From Planctomycetota bacterium (GTDB taxonomy: Bacteria; Planctomycetota; UBA1135; GCA-002686595): 64,000 nucleotides of DNA. The DNA lies in the NCBI GenBank assembly GCA_947484275.1, contig CANKOY010000007.1, forward strand, positions 1-64,000, read 5' to 3'. Of the stretch, positions 36,773 through 46,727 are shown in pieces. The notes under the pieces were generated by a model. It saw only the letters and a program-made list of their open reading frames with translations. It was not told where the DNA came from and made no database searches. Within the stretch, counting starts at the first letter, position 1. The number at the start of each line of letters is the position of its first letter. The position numbers were made by a program, and so were the translations under genes.

Positions 36773-38205
36773 GGCGTCACCTCCGCTGTCTCCAGTACAA
36801 CGCCGCACGCCTCGGCAAGATCCAGCGCGGCTAGCACTGCAGCCTCGCGCGCGTCGACTCGACCCACAAGGGGAGCCAACCGATCGTGGGCCATGGTGGT
36901 CCACTCCGTGGCACTGGCGAATCCAAGTCGCAGGCGCGCGTTCATGGCGACCCATGCGTCTTCTGCCGCGTCGTTCAATTTTTCTGCATGTTCTTCCGCC
37001 CGCGTGCGCGCCTGCGCTTCGATCGCGCGCAGGCTGGCCACGCGTGCCACGGCGCCGTGAAGCGCGTCTTCCACTTGCTCGCGCGCCGCCTCGCGCTCCG
37101 TTTCGGCGACCCGAAGCTCCGCCTCGATCCTCCCCGGCCAGGGCAGGGAAAGATCGAGCATGCCGCCCAGGAGAATGTCGCTCGGCATCACTGTCAGGCG
37201 CGGTCCAGCCCGCACGGTGGGCCACCCGTCGCGTGCAACGCGGCGCACGCGAACCTCGGCCTGGGCGAACTCGAGCACCAGGTCGCGCAGTGCGGGATCC
37301 TGTTCCAGGAGCTGTCGCGCGCCGAGGCTCTCCGGCACGGCGCGCGTCTGCACAAGCGCAGAACCGTCAACGTGTGCGTAGGCGTCGTGGTCGAAGGCGA
37401 GTCCGCTGCTCTCGGCCAGTGCGGCGCGCAATTCTGCTTCGCGCCCGCGCTCGGACGAGATTTCGTGTTCCACGATATGAACTGCCGTTGCCGCGAGGCC
37501 GCTCTCCGCAGCGGAGAGTCGCCCGCGGCGCTCGAGCACTTCAAAGCGCGGGGACTGGGCCTCGACCTGGCGCAGCAGCGCTTCCATGCGCGAGATCCGT
37601 TCGCGAGCCGCCCCCAGGCGCACGCGCGCGCGTTCGACTTCGAAAGTCGCGCGCCACACGGCTCGCTCCAGGCGGCTGTGTTCGTGAAGGGCGTCGATGC
37701 GCGCCGCCTCGCGCGCCACGGACGCAGGACCGACGCCGAGGATTCCGAGCAGGTCGAACGTTGCGCTCAAGCGCGATTCGCGATCGAGGTCCTCCGCGGA
37801 CATCGTCTCGGCCCCCAGGCCGATCGACTCGGGCAATCCGGCGCCGTCTTCGGCTGCCACAGCGCGCTGCAATTGGCGCCGCGCCGCGCGCACAGCCGGG
37901 TTCCAGGCCAGCGCGCAAGCGCGCCAGTAGCCGGCGCTGCCCGGGTCGGCCAGTTCTTCCGGCGACGGACGCGGCAGCGCGAGCGCATCCAGTCCGGCGA
38001 GGTCGCCGGGGCTCAGTGCGGCCTCCGGTCCTTGGGTGCGGTGAGCCAGGGTCTGCTCGGTTTCCTCGGCAGTGAGCGCCTGACGATTGGGGCTGGCGCA
38101 GGCCAGGCCAAAAATCGGGGCGAGGAGCAGTGCGGAAATCAGGCGCTCACAGCGCGGCGAAGTGAATTGGCGTGCGAAGCACGCAGGGAACGGGCGGATG
38201 AACAT
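36769..38205 (-). CDS. TolC-family outer-membrane efflux protein
   Basis: A 478-residue exported protein of the TolC/CusC type. The ATG at 38205 has a good GGAGG 6 bases before it and a signal peptide or lipoprotein-like start, with FGLACASP giving a possible lipobox. Long Ala/Glu/Arg helices follow in two repeats (NPAVRAARRQLQRAVAAEDG, LVLEFAQAEVRVRRVARDGW), as in the TolC fold. It is followed by the adaptor, ABC ATPase and permeases. The substrate is not evident. Confidence 0.78.
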   Translation of the reverse strand: MFIRPFPACFARQFTSPRCERLISALLLAPIFGLACASPNRQALTAEETEQTLAHRTQGPEAALSPGDLAGLDALALPRPSPEELADPGSAGYWRACALAWNPAVRAARRQLQRAVAAEDGAGLPESIGLGAETMSAEDLDRESRLSATFDLLGILGVGPASVAREAARIDALHEHSRLERAVWRATFEVERARVRLGAARERISRMEALLRQVEAQSPRFEVLERRGRLSAAESGLAATAVHIVEHEISSERGREAELRAALAESSGLAFDHDAYAHVDGSALVQTRAVPESLGARQLLEQDPALRDLVLEFAQAEVRVRRVARDGWPTVRAGPRLTVMPSDILLGGMLDLSLPWPGRIEAELRVAETEREAAREQVEDALHGAVARVASLRAIEAQARTRAEEHAEKLNDAAEDAWVAMNARLRLGFASATEWTTMAHDRLAPLVGRVDAREAAVLAALDLAEACGVVLETAEVTP

Positions 38206-38278
38206 TGGATCCTCCAGGACGGAAATGGGCTTCGTTCCGTCGCACGCGCGACGAAACACCACGACCGGGAGTCCAGAA

Positions 38279-38698
38279 TCAAATCCGCAGTGGGATCGGA
38301 GCCGCCGTTGCGGGCCGCTCTCGTTCTCGCACAAGCATCAGACGCGCTCGTTCCCCCGCCACGGAGGGCGCGGGTAGCACATCGAGTTCGCAAACCAGGC
38401 GCAGGACGGGCGCCGCGATGGGAGTCGGCTGATCCGGTGTCACCTGAGGAAGACGGTCGCGACCCTCGAGGTCCACCTCGAGGCAGCAACGGCAATCCAT
38501 GCCAGTTGCGGCAAGGGACGGACCCGCGGGCACCTCGGGCTCGCAGCACGACGCCCGCTGATCCTCGCAGCAGGCGGGTGTGTCGACCACACCCAGGGCC
38601 ACGAGACATACTCGAGCGTGCAGCACGCCGGGCGCGCAGAAAAGCGCGCACAGGAGCGCGACCATCAGCGCTCTGGACCAGCTCGCCAGGAAATTCAC
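38279..38698 (-). CDS. Small exported Cys-rich protein heading the efflux operon
   Basis: About 139 residues from the GTG at 38698, with a signal peptide containing ALMVALLCALFCAPGVLHA. The mature part has several Cys pairs: CCEDQRASCC and DCRCC. No family recognised. It precedes the TolC-like gene by 73 bases on the same strand. Metal or thiol sensing is a guess from the Cys content and context. The start is uncertain; the ATG at 38665 is an alternative. Confidence 0.5.
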   Translation of the reverse strand: MNFLASWSRALMVALLCALFCAPGVLHARVCLVALGVVDTPACCEDQRASCCEPEVPAGPSLAATGMDCRCCLEVDLEGRDRLPQVTPDQPTPIAAPVLRLVCELDVLPAPSVAGERARLMLVRERERPATAAPIPLRI

Positions 38699-38856
38699 GG
38701 TTCCAATATCGGGCGATCGGGCCGGATTGGTCAACCCCTGTTCCGGCGATCGCTAGAATTCGGGGCCCCAGCGCGTCCGCTGGGCACTTTCCAATTCAAT
38801 TCGCGGCCGCGGCCCCTCCCCCTCGGGCCCGGGGCGCAATCCCCTCCGGAGCCAAC

Positions 38857-40214
<1,358 letters not shown>

Positions 40215-40218
<4 letters not shown>

Positions 40219-40405
40219 CAGCCCGTTGAAAGAGTCCCGTCGCGAGGCGAAGCGATCTTCGTCGTGGCTAGGAACGCGCCGAAGGGACGACGGGGGGACG
40301 GCGGAGGCGGCCTTCTTGGCCGCTGAGCACGGCCCGACGAGTGTGACGACGCCGCGGCGAAGAGCGCGAAGCCGCAGCAGGGCACTTTTTCGGGCGGGCT
40401 GCTAG
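40215..40405. repeat. CTAG-ended palindromic repeat, copy C
   Basis: A 191-bp element with ends CTAGCAGCCCGTTGAAAG and, on the other strand, CTAGCAGCCCGCCCGAAAAA. It contains the shared GACGCCGCGGCG block and can fold as a long imperfect hairpin. Its first CTAG holds the stop codon of the cystathionine beta-synthase gene. Confidence 0.78.
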
Positions 40406-40523
40406 TGTCCTGCGCCTGAAGTACGTAGACGAGGCCGTGCCAGCGGCAAACTCGGGGACGTGTTCAGCGCAGTCGGGGAGGCGCACGCGCGCCGAGTGGT
40501 CGACGCACCTCTGTTGCGTGGCG

Positions 40524-41216
40524 CTACGACTCCAGCAGCAACTCACAGAGAGTATTGAGGTCGGGGACTAGGAAAGTCGCACGGTCCCCAACACCCAGGC
40601 CCTCGCGCTCGCGGTCTACGAACGCAGTCGGGAATCCCAGGGCGTGGGCGGGGCCCATGTCGTGGAACAGACTGCAGCCCACGTGCAGCACACGCGCCGC
40701 CGGGAGATCGAGCTCGGCGAGGGCCCGGTGCCAGTGCGCCGGTCCCGGCTTGTAGGAACGGACGCGTTGTGCAGTGACCAGCACCTCGAAGTGCGCCCCA
40801 AGCAGGGCGACCGAGGCCGCGAGCACCTGCGTGTCGACATTGGACAGAATCCCCAGCCTGAATTTCTTTTCAAGGCGCGCCAGGGCGTCGCGGCTCTCCT
40901 CAAAGGGCGGCCATTCAGTCATCCCGGCGGCAAAGGCGCGCGCTGAATCTTGATCGAGCTCGCGCCGTTGCAGCGCGGCGGCGCGGCGAGCCGACTCTGC
41001 CACGATCTCGCTGTAGGGCCGGTACGGACCCAGAATCAGTTCGCGATCCGCTGCGTCGCGATCTCGCACAAACCTCTCGATGTCGAGGTCCGCCAGTGCC
41101 GCGCATTTGCGGGCGCCGGTTCGCACGCCGCCGTACCAGTCGATCAGCGTTCCGTAGCAGTCAAAGGTCAGGGCCTCGTAGGCCTCGCCGCCCCTCGTTC
41201 GCCCGGCCGAGTTCAC
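40524..41216 (-). CDS. HAD-superfamily hydrolase, 2-haloacid-dehalogenase-like
   Basis: A 230-residue HAD enzyme. Motif I is TFDCYGTLIDW (nucleophile Asp), motif II lies in LGILSNVDTQ, motif III is the Lys of SYKPGPAHW, and motif IV near VGCSLFHDMGPAHALGF. The pattern is that of type II haloacid dehalogenases, but the true substrate is uncertain. The GTG at 41216 overlaps the stop of the SGNH gene by 4 bases. Confidence 0.85.
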   Translation of the reverse strand: MNSAGRTRGGEAYEALTFDCYGTLIDWYGGVRTGARKCAALADLDIERFVRDRDAADRELILGPYRPYSEIVAESARRAAALQRRELDQDSARAFAAGMTEWPPFEESRDALARLEKKFRLGILSNVDTQVLAASVALLGAHFEVLVTAQRVRSYKPGPAHWHRALAELDLPAARVLHVGCSLFHDMGPAHALGFPTAFVDREREGLGVGDRATFLVPDLNTLCELLLES

Positions 41217-42268
41217 TTGCCCTGGGTCACGAAGCCCCGCTCGCGCGCCAGGTCGAGCACGCGCTGAGCCACGATTCCGTAGCCCGCGGGATTGGGGTGG
41301 TAGCGATCACCGCGCACGAAGAGGGCCTTGGTCGGCGTCGTGCTCCGCGCCGCCGCGCGGAAGTCATCGATCATGCTGATGAACGGAATTCCGCGCTCTT
41401 CGCACAGGCCGCGCAGCCAATCCACGGCGGAAGTGTCGTACGTCTCCAAGTAGACCTGGCTCTCGTACGGGAAGAGAAACACGCAAAAGTGGGCGTTCAT
41501 TTGCCGCGCGGACTCGGCCATCGCCTCGAGGTTCGCGATCTCGCGCGCCACGCGCTCTGCGTTACGCTTCCCCTGATTCTTGACGGCCCCGGCCATCGCT
41601 TCTGCGGCGGCAAAATCTCGCTCGCGATTCATGACGTAGTACGTGCCTCGCAGCCAGCGGAACAACCCAGAGCGCCCCAGGTGGTTGCGCAGGTCGTAGG
41701 GAATCGCCGCCCGCAGATTGCCTTTGCCCTGATGCACGTTCTCATCGAGGGCTTTCGTCTGGTTGGGGAAGTCGTTCAGGTTGTAGCCCACGACGATCAA
41801 CTGTGGCCGCACGAGGTCCGCATGCCCCTGGATCACCCTGACGTATTGGCGCGCTGAATATCCGTTGACGCCGGCGTTGGCCACCATGGCCCGCTGTCCC
41901 TGGGGTAGGGCTGAACCGAGCAGGCGCTCGAACTGGCGCGGCCATGCATCGGACTCCTTCACGCTCTTGCCGAAAGTGCACGAGTCCCCCACCGCAAGAA
42001 CGCGGTACTCCGTCGGCGCGAAAGTTGGCGCGAACTCTTCTCCGCGCAATCCGTGTGAGTCTGTTTTGTACCAGGTCCCGTCCCAGCGTCCTGCGAAGTT
42101 GAGCTTGTGAACGTGATCGGCCTTTGGCGGCCTGATGTACGGATGGCTGTCGAAGAAGGAGAAAGGTCCTGGCTCAGCCAGCCTCGCGACGATTTCCGCG
42201 GCACTCAGGCCGAGGATCAGCGCGGCCAGGGAGAGCGAGAGCTTCTTGAGCAGCGACCGGACCTTCAT
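41213..42268 (-). CDS. Exported SGNH/GDSL-type hydrolase
   Basis: A 351-residue protein with an N-terminal signal or anchor segment (LSLSLAALILGLSAAEIVAR). The hydrolase has block I AVGDSCTFGKS (Ser nucleophile), an Asn-containing GYNLNDFPNQ and block V DRYHPNPAGY with the Asp and His. Such proteins act as esterases or O-acyl transferases on envelope glycans. It lies between the DUF72 gene and the HAD gene. Confidence 0.83.
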   Translation of the reverse strand: MKVRSLLKKLSLSLAALILGLSAAEIVARLAEPGPFSFFDSHPYIRPPKADHVHKLNFAGRWDGTWYKTDSHGLRGEEFAPTFAPTEYRVLAVGDSCTFGKSVKESDAWPRQFERLLGSALPQGQRAMVANAGVNGYSARQYVRVIQGHADLVRPQLIVVGYNLNDFPNQTKALDENVHQGKGNLRAAIPYDLRNHLGRSGLFRWLRGTYYVMNRERDFAAAEAMAGAVKNQGKRNAERVAREIANLEAMAESARQMNAHFCVFLFPYESQVYLETYDTSAVDWLRGLCEERGIPFISMIDDFRAAARSTTPTKALFVRGDRYHPNPAGYGIVAQRVLDLARERGFVTQGK

Positions 42269-42322
42269 TCGTCGTGCATGGAACCAAGCCCCCGTCGCCG
42301 GATCAAGGGCTACGCGTGCGAC

Positions 42323-43201
42323 TCAGAACAACAGGGCCTCTCCGTCGGGTCGAGCGATCGTCGCAAGGCGCGGGTAACGCTCCACCAGCTGGCGCGGCGC
42401 CGCCACCGACTGGCCCGTCAGCTTAGCGAGCAGTTCCAACGCGTTGGCCACGGCCTTGCCTTCGAAGTGGTTGTTGGTGACGACAAAGGTTTGATCGTGC
42501 TCACCGGCCAGCCGCTGGGCGCGCTCGGCCAGCTCATCGATCTCTCGCGGCGTGTAGAGATAGTCGTACTTCTGATCCCGACCTGAATCCCTCGCGAACC
42601 ACGTCGCGGAATTCCGGCCGTGGAGTCGCAGATATCCGATCGGCCCCGGAATCGGGTGCTGCAGAGGAGGGTGGTCGGAACTTGGGGGCAGGTCGATGGC
42701 GGACAGCGAACAGCCCAGCCCCGTGATGTGTGCGATCGATTCGGGGACAAACCACTCGCGATGGCGCAGTTCGAGGATCAGCGGCACGCGATCGAATCGG
42801 GCGCGCAGATCCGTCAGTCGCCTGACGGCCGTTGGGTCGCGCCGAAAGCCAAATGGAAATTGCGCCAACAGGCCAGACAGTTTCCCGGAGGATCGCATGG
42901 GCTCGACTCCAGAGTGAAACGCGGCGAGCTCTCGGTCGAGTTCCGCCAGGGGGCGCTGGGTGTGCGTGAAATCTTGGTGCACCTTCGCAATGAATCGAAA
43001 GTCCGGACTGTGGGCCACGAGTTCCGTCCAGCGCTGCGCGTGCTCACTGCGGGGCAGCGCGTAGAAGCTCGAGTTGATCTCGATCATGGAAACGAAACGC
43101 GACAAATAGGCGAGCCCGTGGAAGCCGCGCGGCTTCGTGCGCGGATACACCGCTCCCTCCCAGTCCGGGTAGGACCAACCAGCGGGCCCGACGCGGATCA
43201 C
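42323..43201 (-). CDS. DUF72 (YecE-like) protein
   Basis: A 292-residue TIM-barrel-type protein of the DUF72 family. Diagnostic segments are GPAGWSYPDWEGAVYPRTKP, NSSFYALP, FIAKVHQDFTHTQ, LLAQFPFGFRRDP and VVTNNHFEGKAVANALELLA. The biochemical function is not established in the family. The GTG at 43201 overlaps the acyltransferase stop by 4 bases, so the genes are coupled. Confidence 0.9.
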   Translation of the reverse strand: MIRVGPAGWSYPDWEGAVYPRTKPRGFHGLAYLSRFVSMIEINSSFYALPRSEHAQRWTELVAHSPDFRFIAKVHQDFTHTQRPLAELDRELAAFHSGVEPMRSSGKLSGLLAQFPFGFRRDPTAVRRLTDLRARFDRVPLILELRHREWFVPESIAHITGLGCSLSAIDLPPSSDHPPLQHPIPGPIGYLRLHGRNSATWFARDSGRDQKYDYLYTPREIDELAERAQRLAGEHDQTFVVTNNHFEGKAVANALELLAKLTGQSVAAPRQLVERYPRLATIARPDGEALLF

Positions 43202-43905
43202 CAGTCCTCGCGTGCGCCAACTTGCGCGAAGGCGCGGCGCTCGTGCTCGAAAATGCTCGCGCGGATCCGCTCGGTTATGGCCTCCAGGTCTCCCTCGCCG
43301 ATCTCACGGGAAACCTCGATCGGGTCGCCGAAAATGATCGCCACGCGCGCGAAGGGCTTGGGAATCGTGAATGAGTCCCAGCTCGAGAGCCGCCATGCGC
43401 TGCTGGCCGCGAGGCCCACGGGAATGACGGGGAAGCCCGTGACGCGCGACATCCATGCCAGCCCTGGATTCATCTTGTGCCGTGGACCTCGCGGACCGTC
43501 GGGGGTGATGACGATCGCTCCGCCAGCGCGCAGTTCCTTGAGCATCTCACGCAGGGCCCGCCGTCCGCCGCGCGAAGCCGACCCGCGAATCACGCGGTAG
43601 CCGAGGGCTCGCAGAACGCGCTCGGAGACTTGCCCATCCGCGCTCGGCGAAACCAGCACAGAGAGGCTGAGGCCGCGAGCACAGTTCACTCCCACCAACA
43701 TGCGTCCATGCCACAGCGCGATCAATTTGCCGCTAGGGCCCTCGCCTTCGGGTCGCGCCGCGGGCAACAGGTTCTCGCGCCCTGTAATTTCGGTTCGCCA
43801 GGTCCATGCGAGCACGCGCACGAACGCGGGCCCGAACACGCGCATCAGCGCACCGCCGAGGCCGCGACGCAAGGCGCGCTTGCGCTTGCGAGAGAACAAT
43901 GACAT
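43198..43905 (-). CDS. DUF374/lysophospholipid acyltransferase-like protein
   Basis: A 235-residue probable acyltransferase of the envelope. Motifs are ALWHGRMLVGV (H-x-like active-site motif I), SADGQVSERVLRALGYRVIR, TPDGPRGPRHKMNPG and FPVIPVGLAA. These fit DUF374 proteins, related to LpxL-type lipid A acyltransferases. The ATG at 43905 (MSLFSRKRKR) was chosen over an upstream in-frame start at 43977. It heads the operon acyltransferase-DUF72-SGNH-HAD. Confidence 0.83.
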   Translation of the reverse strand: MSLFSRKRKRALRRGLGGALMRVFGPAFVRVLAWTWRTEITGRENLLPAARPEGEGPSGKLIALWHGRMLVGVNCARGLSLSVLVSPSADGQVSERVLRALGYRVIRGSASRGGRRALREMLKELRAGGAIVITPDGPRGPRHKMNPGLAWMSRVTGFPVIPVGLAASSAWRLSSWDSFTIPKPFARVAIIFGDPIEVSREIGEGDLEAITERIRASIFEHERRAFAQVGAREDW

Positions 43906-43944
43906 CGAAAACACCCGGCGCGATTCTACAGGTAAGGAGTCCGA

Positions 43945-44025
43945 CGAAATCGCCCAGGGCTGGGCGGTCCAAAGCACCGGCGCTCAAGCTGCCGGACTGG
44001 GACCCTCCAACCCTGGGCGATTTCG
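43945..44025. repeat. 81-bp imperfect hairpin element
   Basis: CGAAATCGCCCAGGG at 43945-43959 is the exact inverse of 44011-44025, and the inner arms continue with partial pairing (GGTCC and CCGGC blocks). The 81-base structure lies between the GspG-like protein gene and the acyltransferase, both on the minus strand, so it may end or attenuate the upstream transcript. No other copy was noticed. Confidence 0.6.
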
Positions 44026-44040
44026 CCTCACTCCGCGCTG

Positions 44041-46527
44041 TCAGGGACTGACGATGTCGTCTCCGCTGCCGGACTGATCCACGCCATCGGGCCCCTTGGA
44101 CCACAGGCGATAGCGCGCGCCTTGCTCGAGCAGGAGGTAGCGGTATCCGTTCCCCCATGCATCGTTCGGCAAACCTCCCTTGCCGAGGAAGCCCTCTGGG
44201 TAGTTGGTCGTGGGCGTCAGCAGGCCCTCGAGGCTCGACGGGTAGTTGCCCACGTCCATCTGGCACACCGCGAGGGCCGTGGCCACTCGGCGCATGCTCG
44301 AGGTGGTCTCGGTGCGGCGTTCCGAGTCGTCTGCGTGCTCATGCTCTCGATCGACCTCCTCCGGCGATCCCATGTCTTCCTCATCGTCATCGACATTGGG
44401 AATTTCACTGGGCTCGATTTCATCCGTGCCGCTCACCGAGGCGTATCCAACGAAGCCGAGCCCCGCCAGGCCGAGCCAAACCTCGGGACCGAAGGAGGAC
44501 TCGTTGCGCACGTAAGTGCCGTTCGGAAGCGTGCGCGAGTGATAGATCGTCGGCCGGTAGAAGTGCGTGAACACGCCAGGCTCGGGCAGCGTCGACACAT
44601 CCATCGGCACCATTCCTGAGCCGAACATGTTCGCCAGACCGCGCCCGCCCTCGTAGACGCCATTGAGCAGGGCAGCCCAGTCCATGTAGCTGAATGTGGT
44701 GGCGTCGGCGGGCGGATAGTGTCCCTCGGTGGCGATCAGGTGAGCGCCGCCTTCTTCGCCGAGCGCGCGCTTGATCTCCTTCTTGATGTGTGTGGAGTTG
44801 AGCGTGACGATCAACCGGTTCTTGACGATGGCGACCGAAGGTGTGAACTGGTTCATCAGGAAGTCCGCACCACCACCGGTCTCTTCGTCAGCGAAACTGA
44901 ACGTCCACACCGGCGCGTCGCGATAGGGCTTGGAGCGGATGTTCATTCCGCCCTCAGCCTCGTCACCGAGCATCGCCATCAGTCCACCAATCCCGCGCGT
45001 CATCTTCACGGGATCCTTGAGGTCGACGACCAACGCCATGCCCGGTAGGCTCGTGACGCCACGCAAAGGCAACAAGTACATCAGGCATCCACTGCCGAGA
45101 CTGCCGAAGATGTCGTGCTCGACGCTGAACTCGTAGCGGGATTCGACTTCGCTCAGTTGCTCCTGCGCGGACGGCATCGAATCTTCGTCCTTCATGAGCT
45201 CCTCCTTCAGCGAGTTCCACACCAGCGCGCCGTCCAAGCTCGCGACGTAGACGCCGATCGCGTCTTCGGGCACGGCGCTCAGCAGCTCGCGGGGGAGGGG
45301 CCCAAATCCCAGGGCGGACTTGGCCGCTTCTTTCGGATCGACGTACGTCGTGGTCATCTCGGTCACGAACCGATCGCCGACAAGTTGCATGCGAATCGAG
45401 GCGTTCGGCATCATTTCCTCGAGGATCTCCATTCCCTCAACGTCCTCGCCCTGTTCCTCTGCGAACTTACGGAACGCGGCCGTGTAGTCGGACAGGCGGA
45501 GACGACCTTGAACGATCGTTGCGCCAGCCGAGGCGCCGAAGTCCTTGGCCAGTCCGACGTAGAACTGATCCGCGGCGGTCTTAAGCCGCGGGTCAGCGAG
45601 ACGCTCGGCGAAGGCCTCCGGCGTCGAGTGACCGCCGCCAATGACCAGCATGTTCTGCGCTCGCATCATCCAGCCTTCGAAGCTCTCCAGTCCCGCTTCG
45701 GACGCGCTCCAGCTTTCGAGCTCGCCCTGAATGCCGGCCATCTGAAACGAACCGCTGCGCTTTGCCTTGGCGGAGGTCTTGGCCATCAGGCCCGACACCA
45801 TGGAACGCACTTCGTCGAGCGCCGCCTGGTCCCGGTATTCGATGACCAATTGGAACCCGACGAGGTCGATGAACGACTCCGCCACGGCGGCCTTGGCCTG
45901 GAGGGCGTCGATGTCGGCGTCTTCGCCGCTGCCGCCAACTTTCCCGTCGGCGCCGAGCGACCGCAAGGTGTAGCCCTGGTCCGCGCTCACGGTGTAGTCG
46001 TAGCGGCGTCCCCACGGATCCGTGATTGCCTCTGCGGCCAAGGAGAGCTTCGCGAGGTCCGTCGGTACCAGGGCTGAGCTGGGCTCCGCGGTGCCGCCGT
46101 ATTCCTTGATGGCGGCTTCGATCGCGTCGAGTTGTTCAGCGATCTGCTTCAGGCGTGCTGCTCGCGGGCCAAACGCATCGAGGCCTGCGGCGTCGAGACT
46201 GAGTGAGAACGATGCCGCCTGAATGCCCGAAAGGTAGTGGTGGATTCCGGCCAGAGGCGCCTTCGCAAACTCCTCGGGCATCCCCATGCTTTGCAGCCCG
46301 CTGGTTAGCAGCGCATCGACATCGATGTCTGTCTCGTCGAACGCGCCGTAGAAGCTCTCGCGCACCGTGGTGTCGTGCAGCATCGCGATCATCGGCGCCT
46401 TCGCGTAGGCCGCCATCATCTTGGGAACGTCGGGAATCTCGACCATCACCAGGGCGTCCGCGGGATGCAGGCGGACCTGGTTCGAGTTCTGGGGTAGCAG
46501 TGCGAGAGTGAGCAGCAATCCGAACAT
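44041..46527 (-). CDS. Large exported protein with two GspG-like domains
   Basis: An 828-residue protein with a short signal sequence (MFGLLLTLALLPQNSNQ). Residues ~126-207 (PWGRRYDYTVSADQGYTLRS, then GADGKVGGSGEDADID) match the C-terminal calcium loop of type II secretion pseudopilin GspG. Residues 745-828 repeat it in full with DAWGNGYRYLLLEQGARYRL and a closing GDD; here the preceding pilin-like helix survives as MRRVATALAVCQMDVGNYPS. The middle ~500 residues resemble DUF3352-type proteins. It lacks the pseudopilin leader, so a secreted or anchored role is more likely than a pilin role. A predicted TM at ~690-715 (VWLGLAGLGFVGYASVSG) is weak. Confidence 0.6.
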   Translation of the reverse strand: MFGLLLTLALLPQNSNQVRLHPADALVMVEIPDVPKMMAAYAKAPMIAMLHDTTVRESFYGAFDETDIDVDALLTSGLQSMGMPEEFAKAPLAGIHHYLSGIQAASFSLSLDAAGLDAFGPRAARLKQIAEQLDAIEAAIKEYGGTAEPSSALVPTDLAKLSLAAEAITDPWGRRYDYTVSADQGYTLRSLGADGKVGGSGEDADIDALQAKAAVAESFIDLVGFQLVIEYRDQAALDEVRSMVSGLMAKTSAKAKRSGSFQMAGIQGELESWSASEAGLESFEGWMMRAQNMLVIGGGHSTPEAFAERLADPRLKTAADQFYVGLAKDFGASAGATIVQGRLRLSDYTAAFRKFAEEQGEDVEGMEILEEMMPNASIRMQLVGDRFVTEMTTTYVDPKEAAKSALGFGPLPRELLSAVPEDAIGVYVASLDGALVWNSLKEELMKDEDSMPSAQEQLSEVESRYEFSVEHDIFGSLGSGCLMYLLPLRGVTSLPGMALVVDLKDPVKMTRGIGGLMAMLGDEAEGGMNIRSKPYRDAPVWTFSFADEETGGGADFLMNQFTPSVAIVKNRLIVTLNSTHIKKEIKRALGEEGGAHLIATEGHYPPADATTFSYMDWAALLNGVYEGGRGLANMFGSGMVPMDVSTLPEPGVFTHFYRPTIYHSRTLPNGTYVRNESSFGPEVWLGLAGLGFVGYASVSGTDEIEPSEIPNVDDDEEDMGSPEEVDREHEHADDSERRTETTSSMRRVATALAVCQMDVGNYPSSLEGLLTPTTNYPEGFLGKGGLPNDAWGNGYRYLLLEQGARYRLWSKGPDGVDQSGSGDDIVSP

Positions 46528-46623
46528 GGGTGTCTTCCGTTGTGGTGGTAACTGAGAGATCTAGGAGTTCGTCGTCAGAGTCCGGGGCAGTGCATAGGGA
46601 GCCGTCGCGCAGTGGTCCGCTCC

Positions 46624-46727
46624 CGAGCAGGTCGTTGAAAAAGCCCCCACGACATCGGCGCGTGATTCGGCGCCGCGTTGGCGCAGCACACCTTGTCGTT
46701 GTGGGTTCTTTTCCATGGGGCCCTTAG
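46624..46727. repeat. CTAG-ended palindromic repeat, copy D (short, degenerate)
   Basis: A 104-bp element with ends CGAGCAGGTCGTTGAAAAAG and, on the other strand, CTAAGGGCCCCATGGAAAAG, each degenerate relative to CTAGCAGCCCGTTGAAAAAG. It is shorter than copies A-C and lacks the GACGCCGCGG block. The TAA stop of the exported protein at 46724-46726 lies in its end. Confidence 0.5.

Noticed and set aside
36886-38856. N-terminal extension of cystathionine beta-synthase to 1110 aa
   Set aside because: The upstream part is antisense to the TolC-like gene and the true family N-terminus begins at the GTG at 38857.
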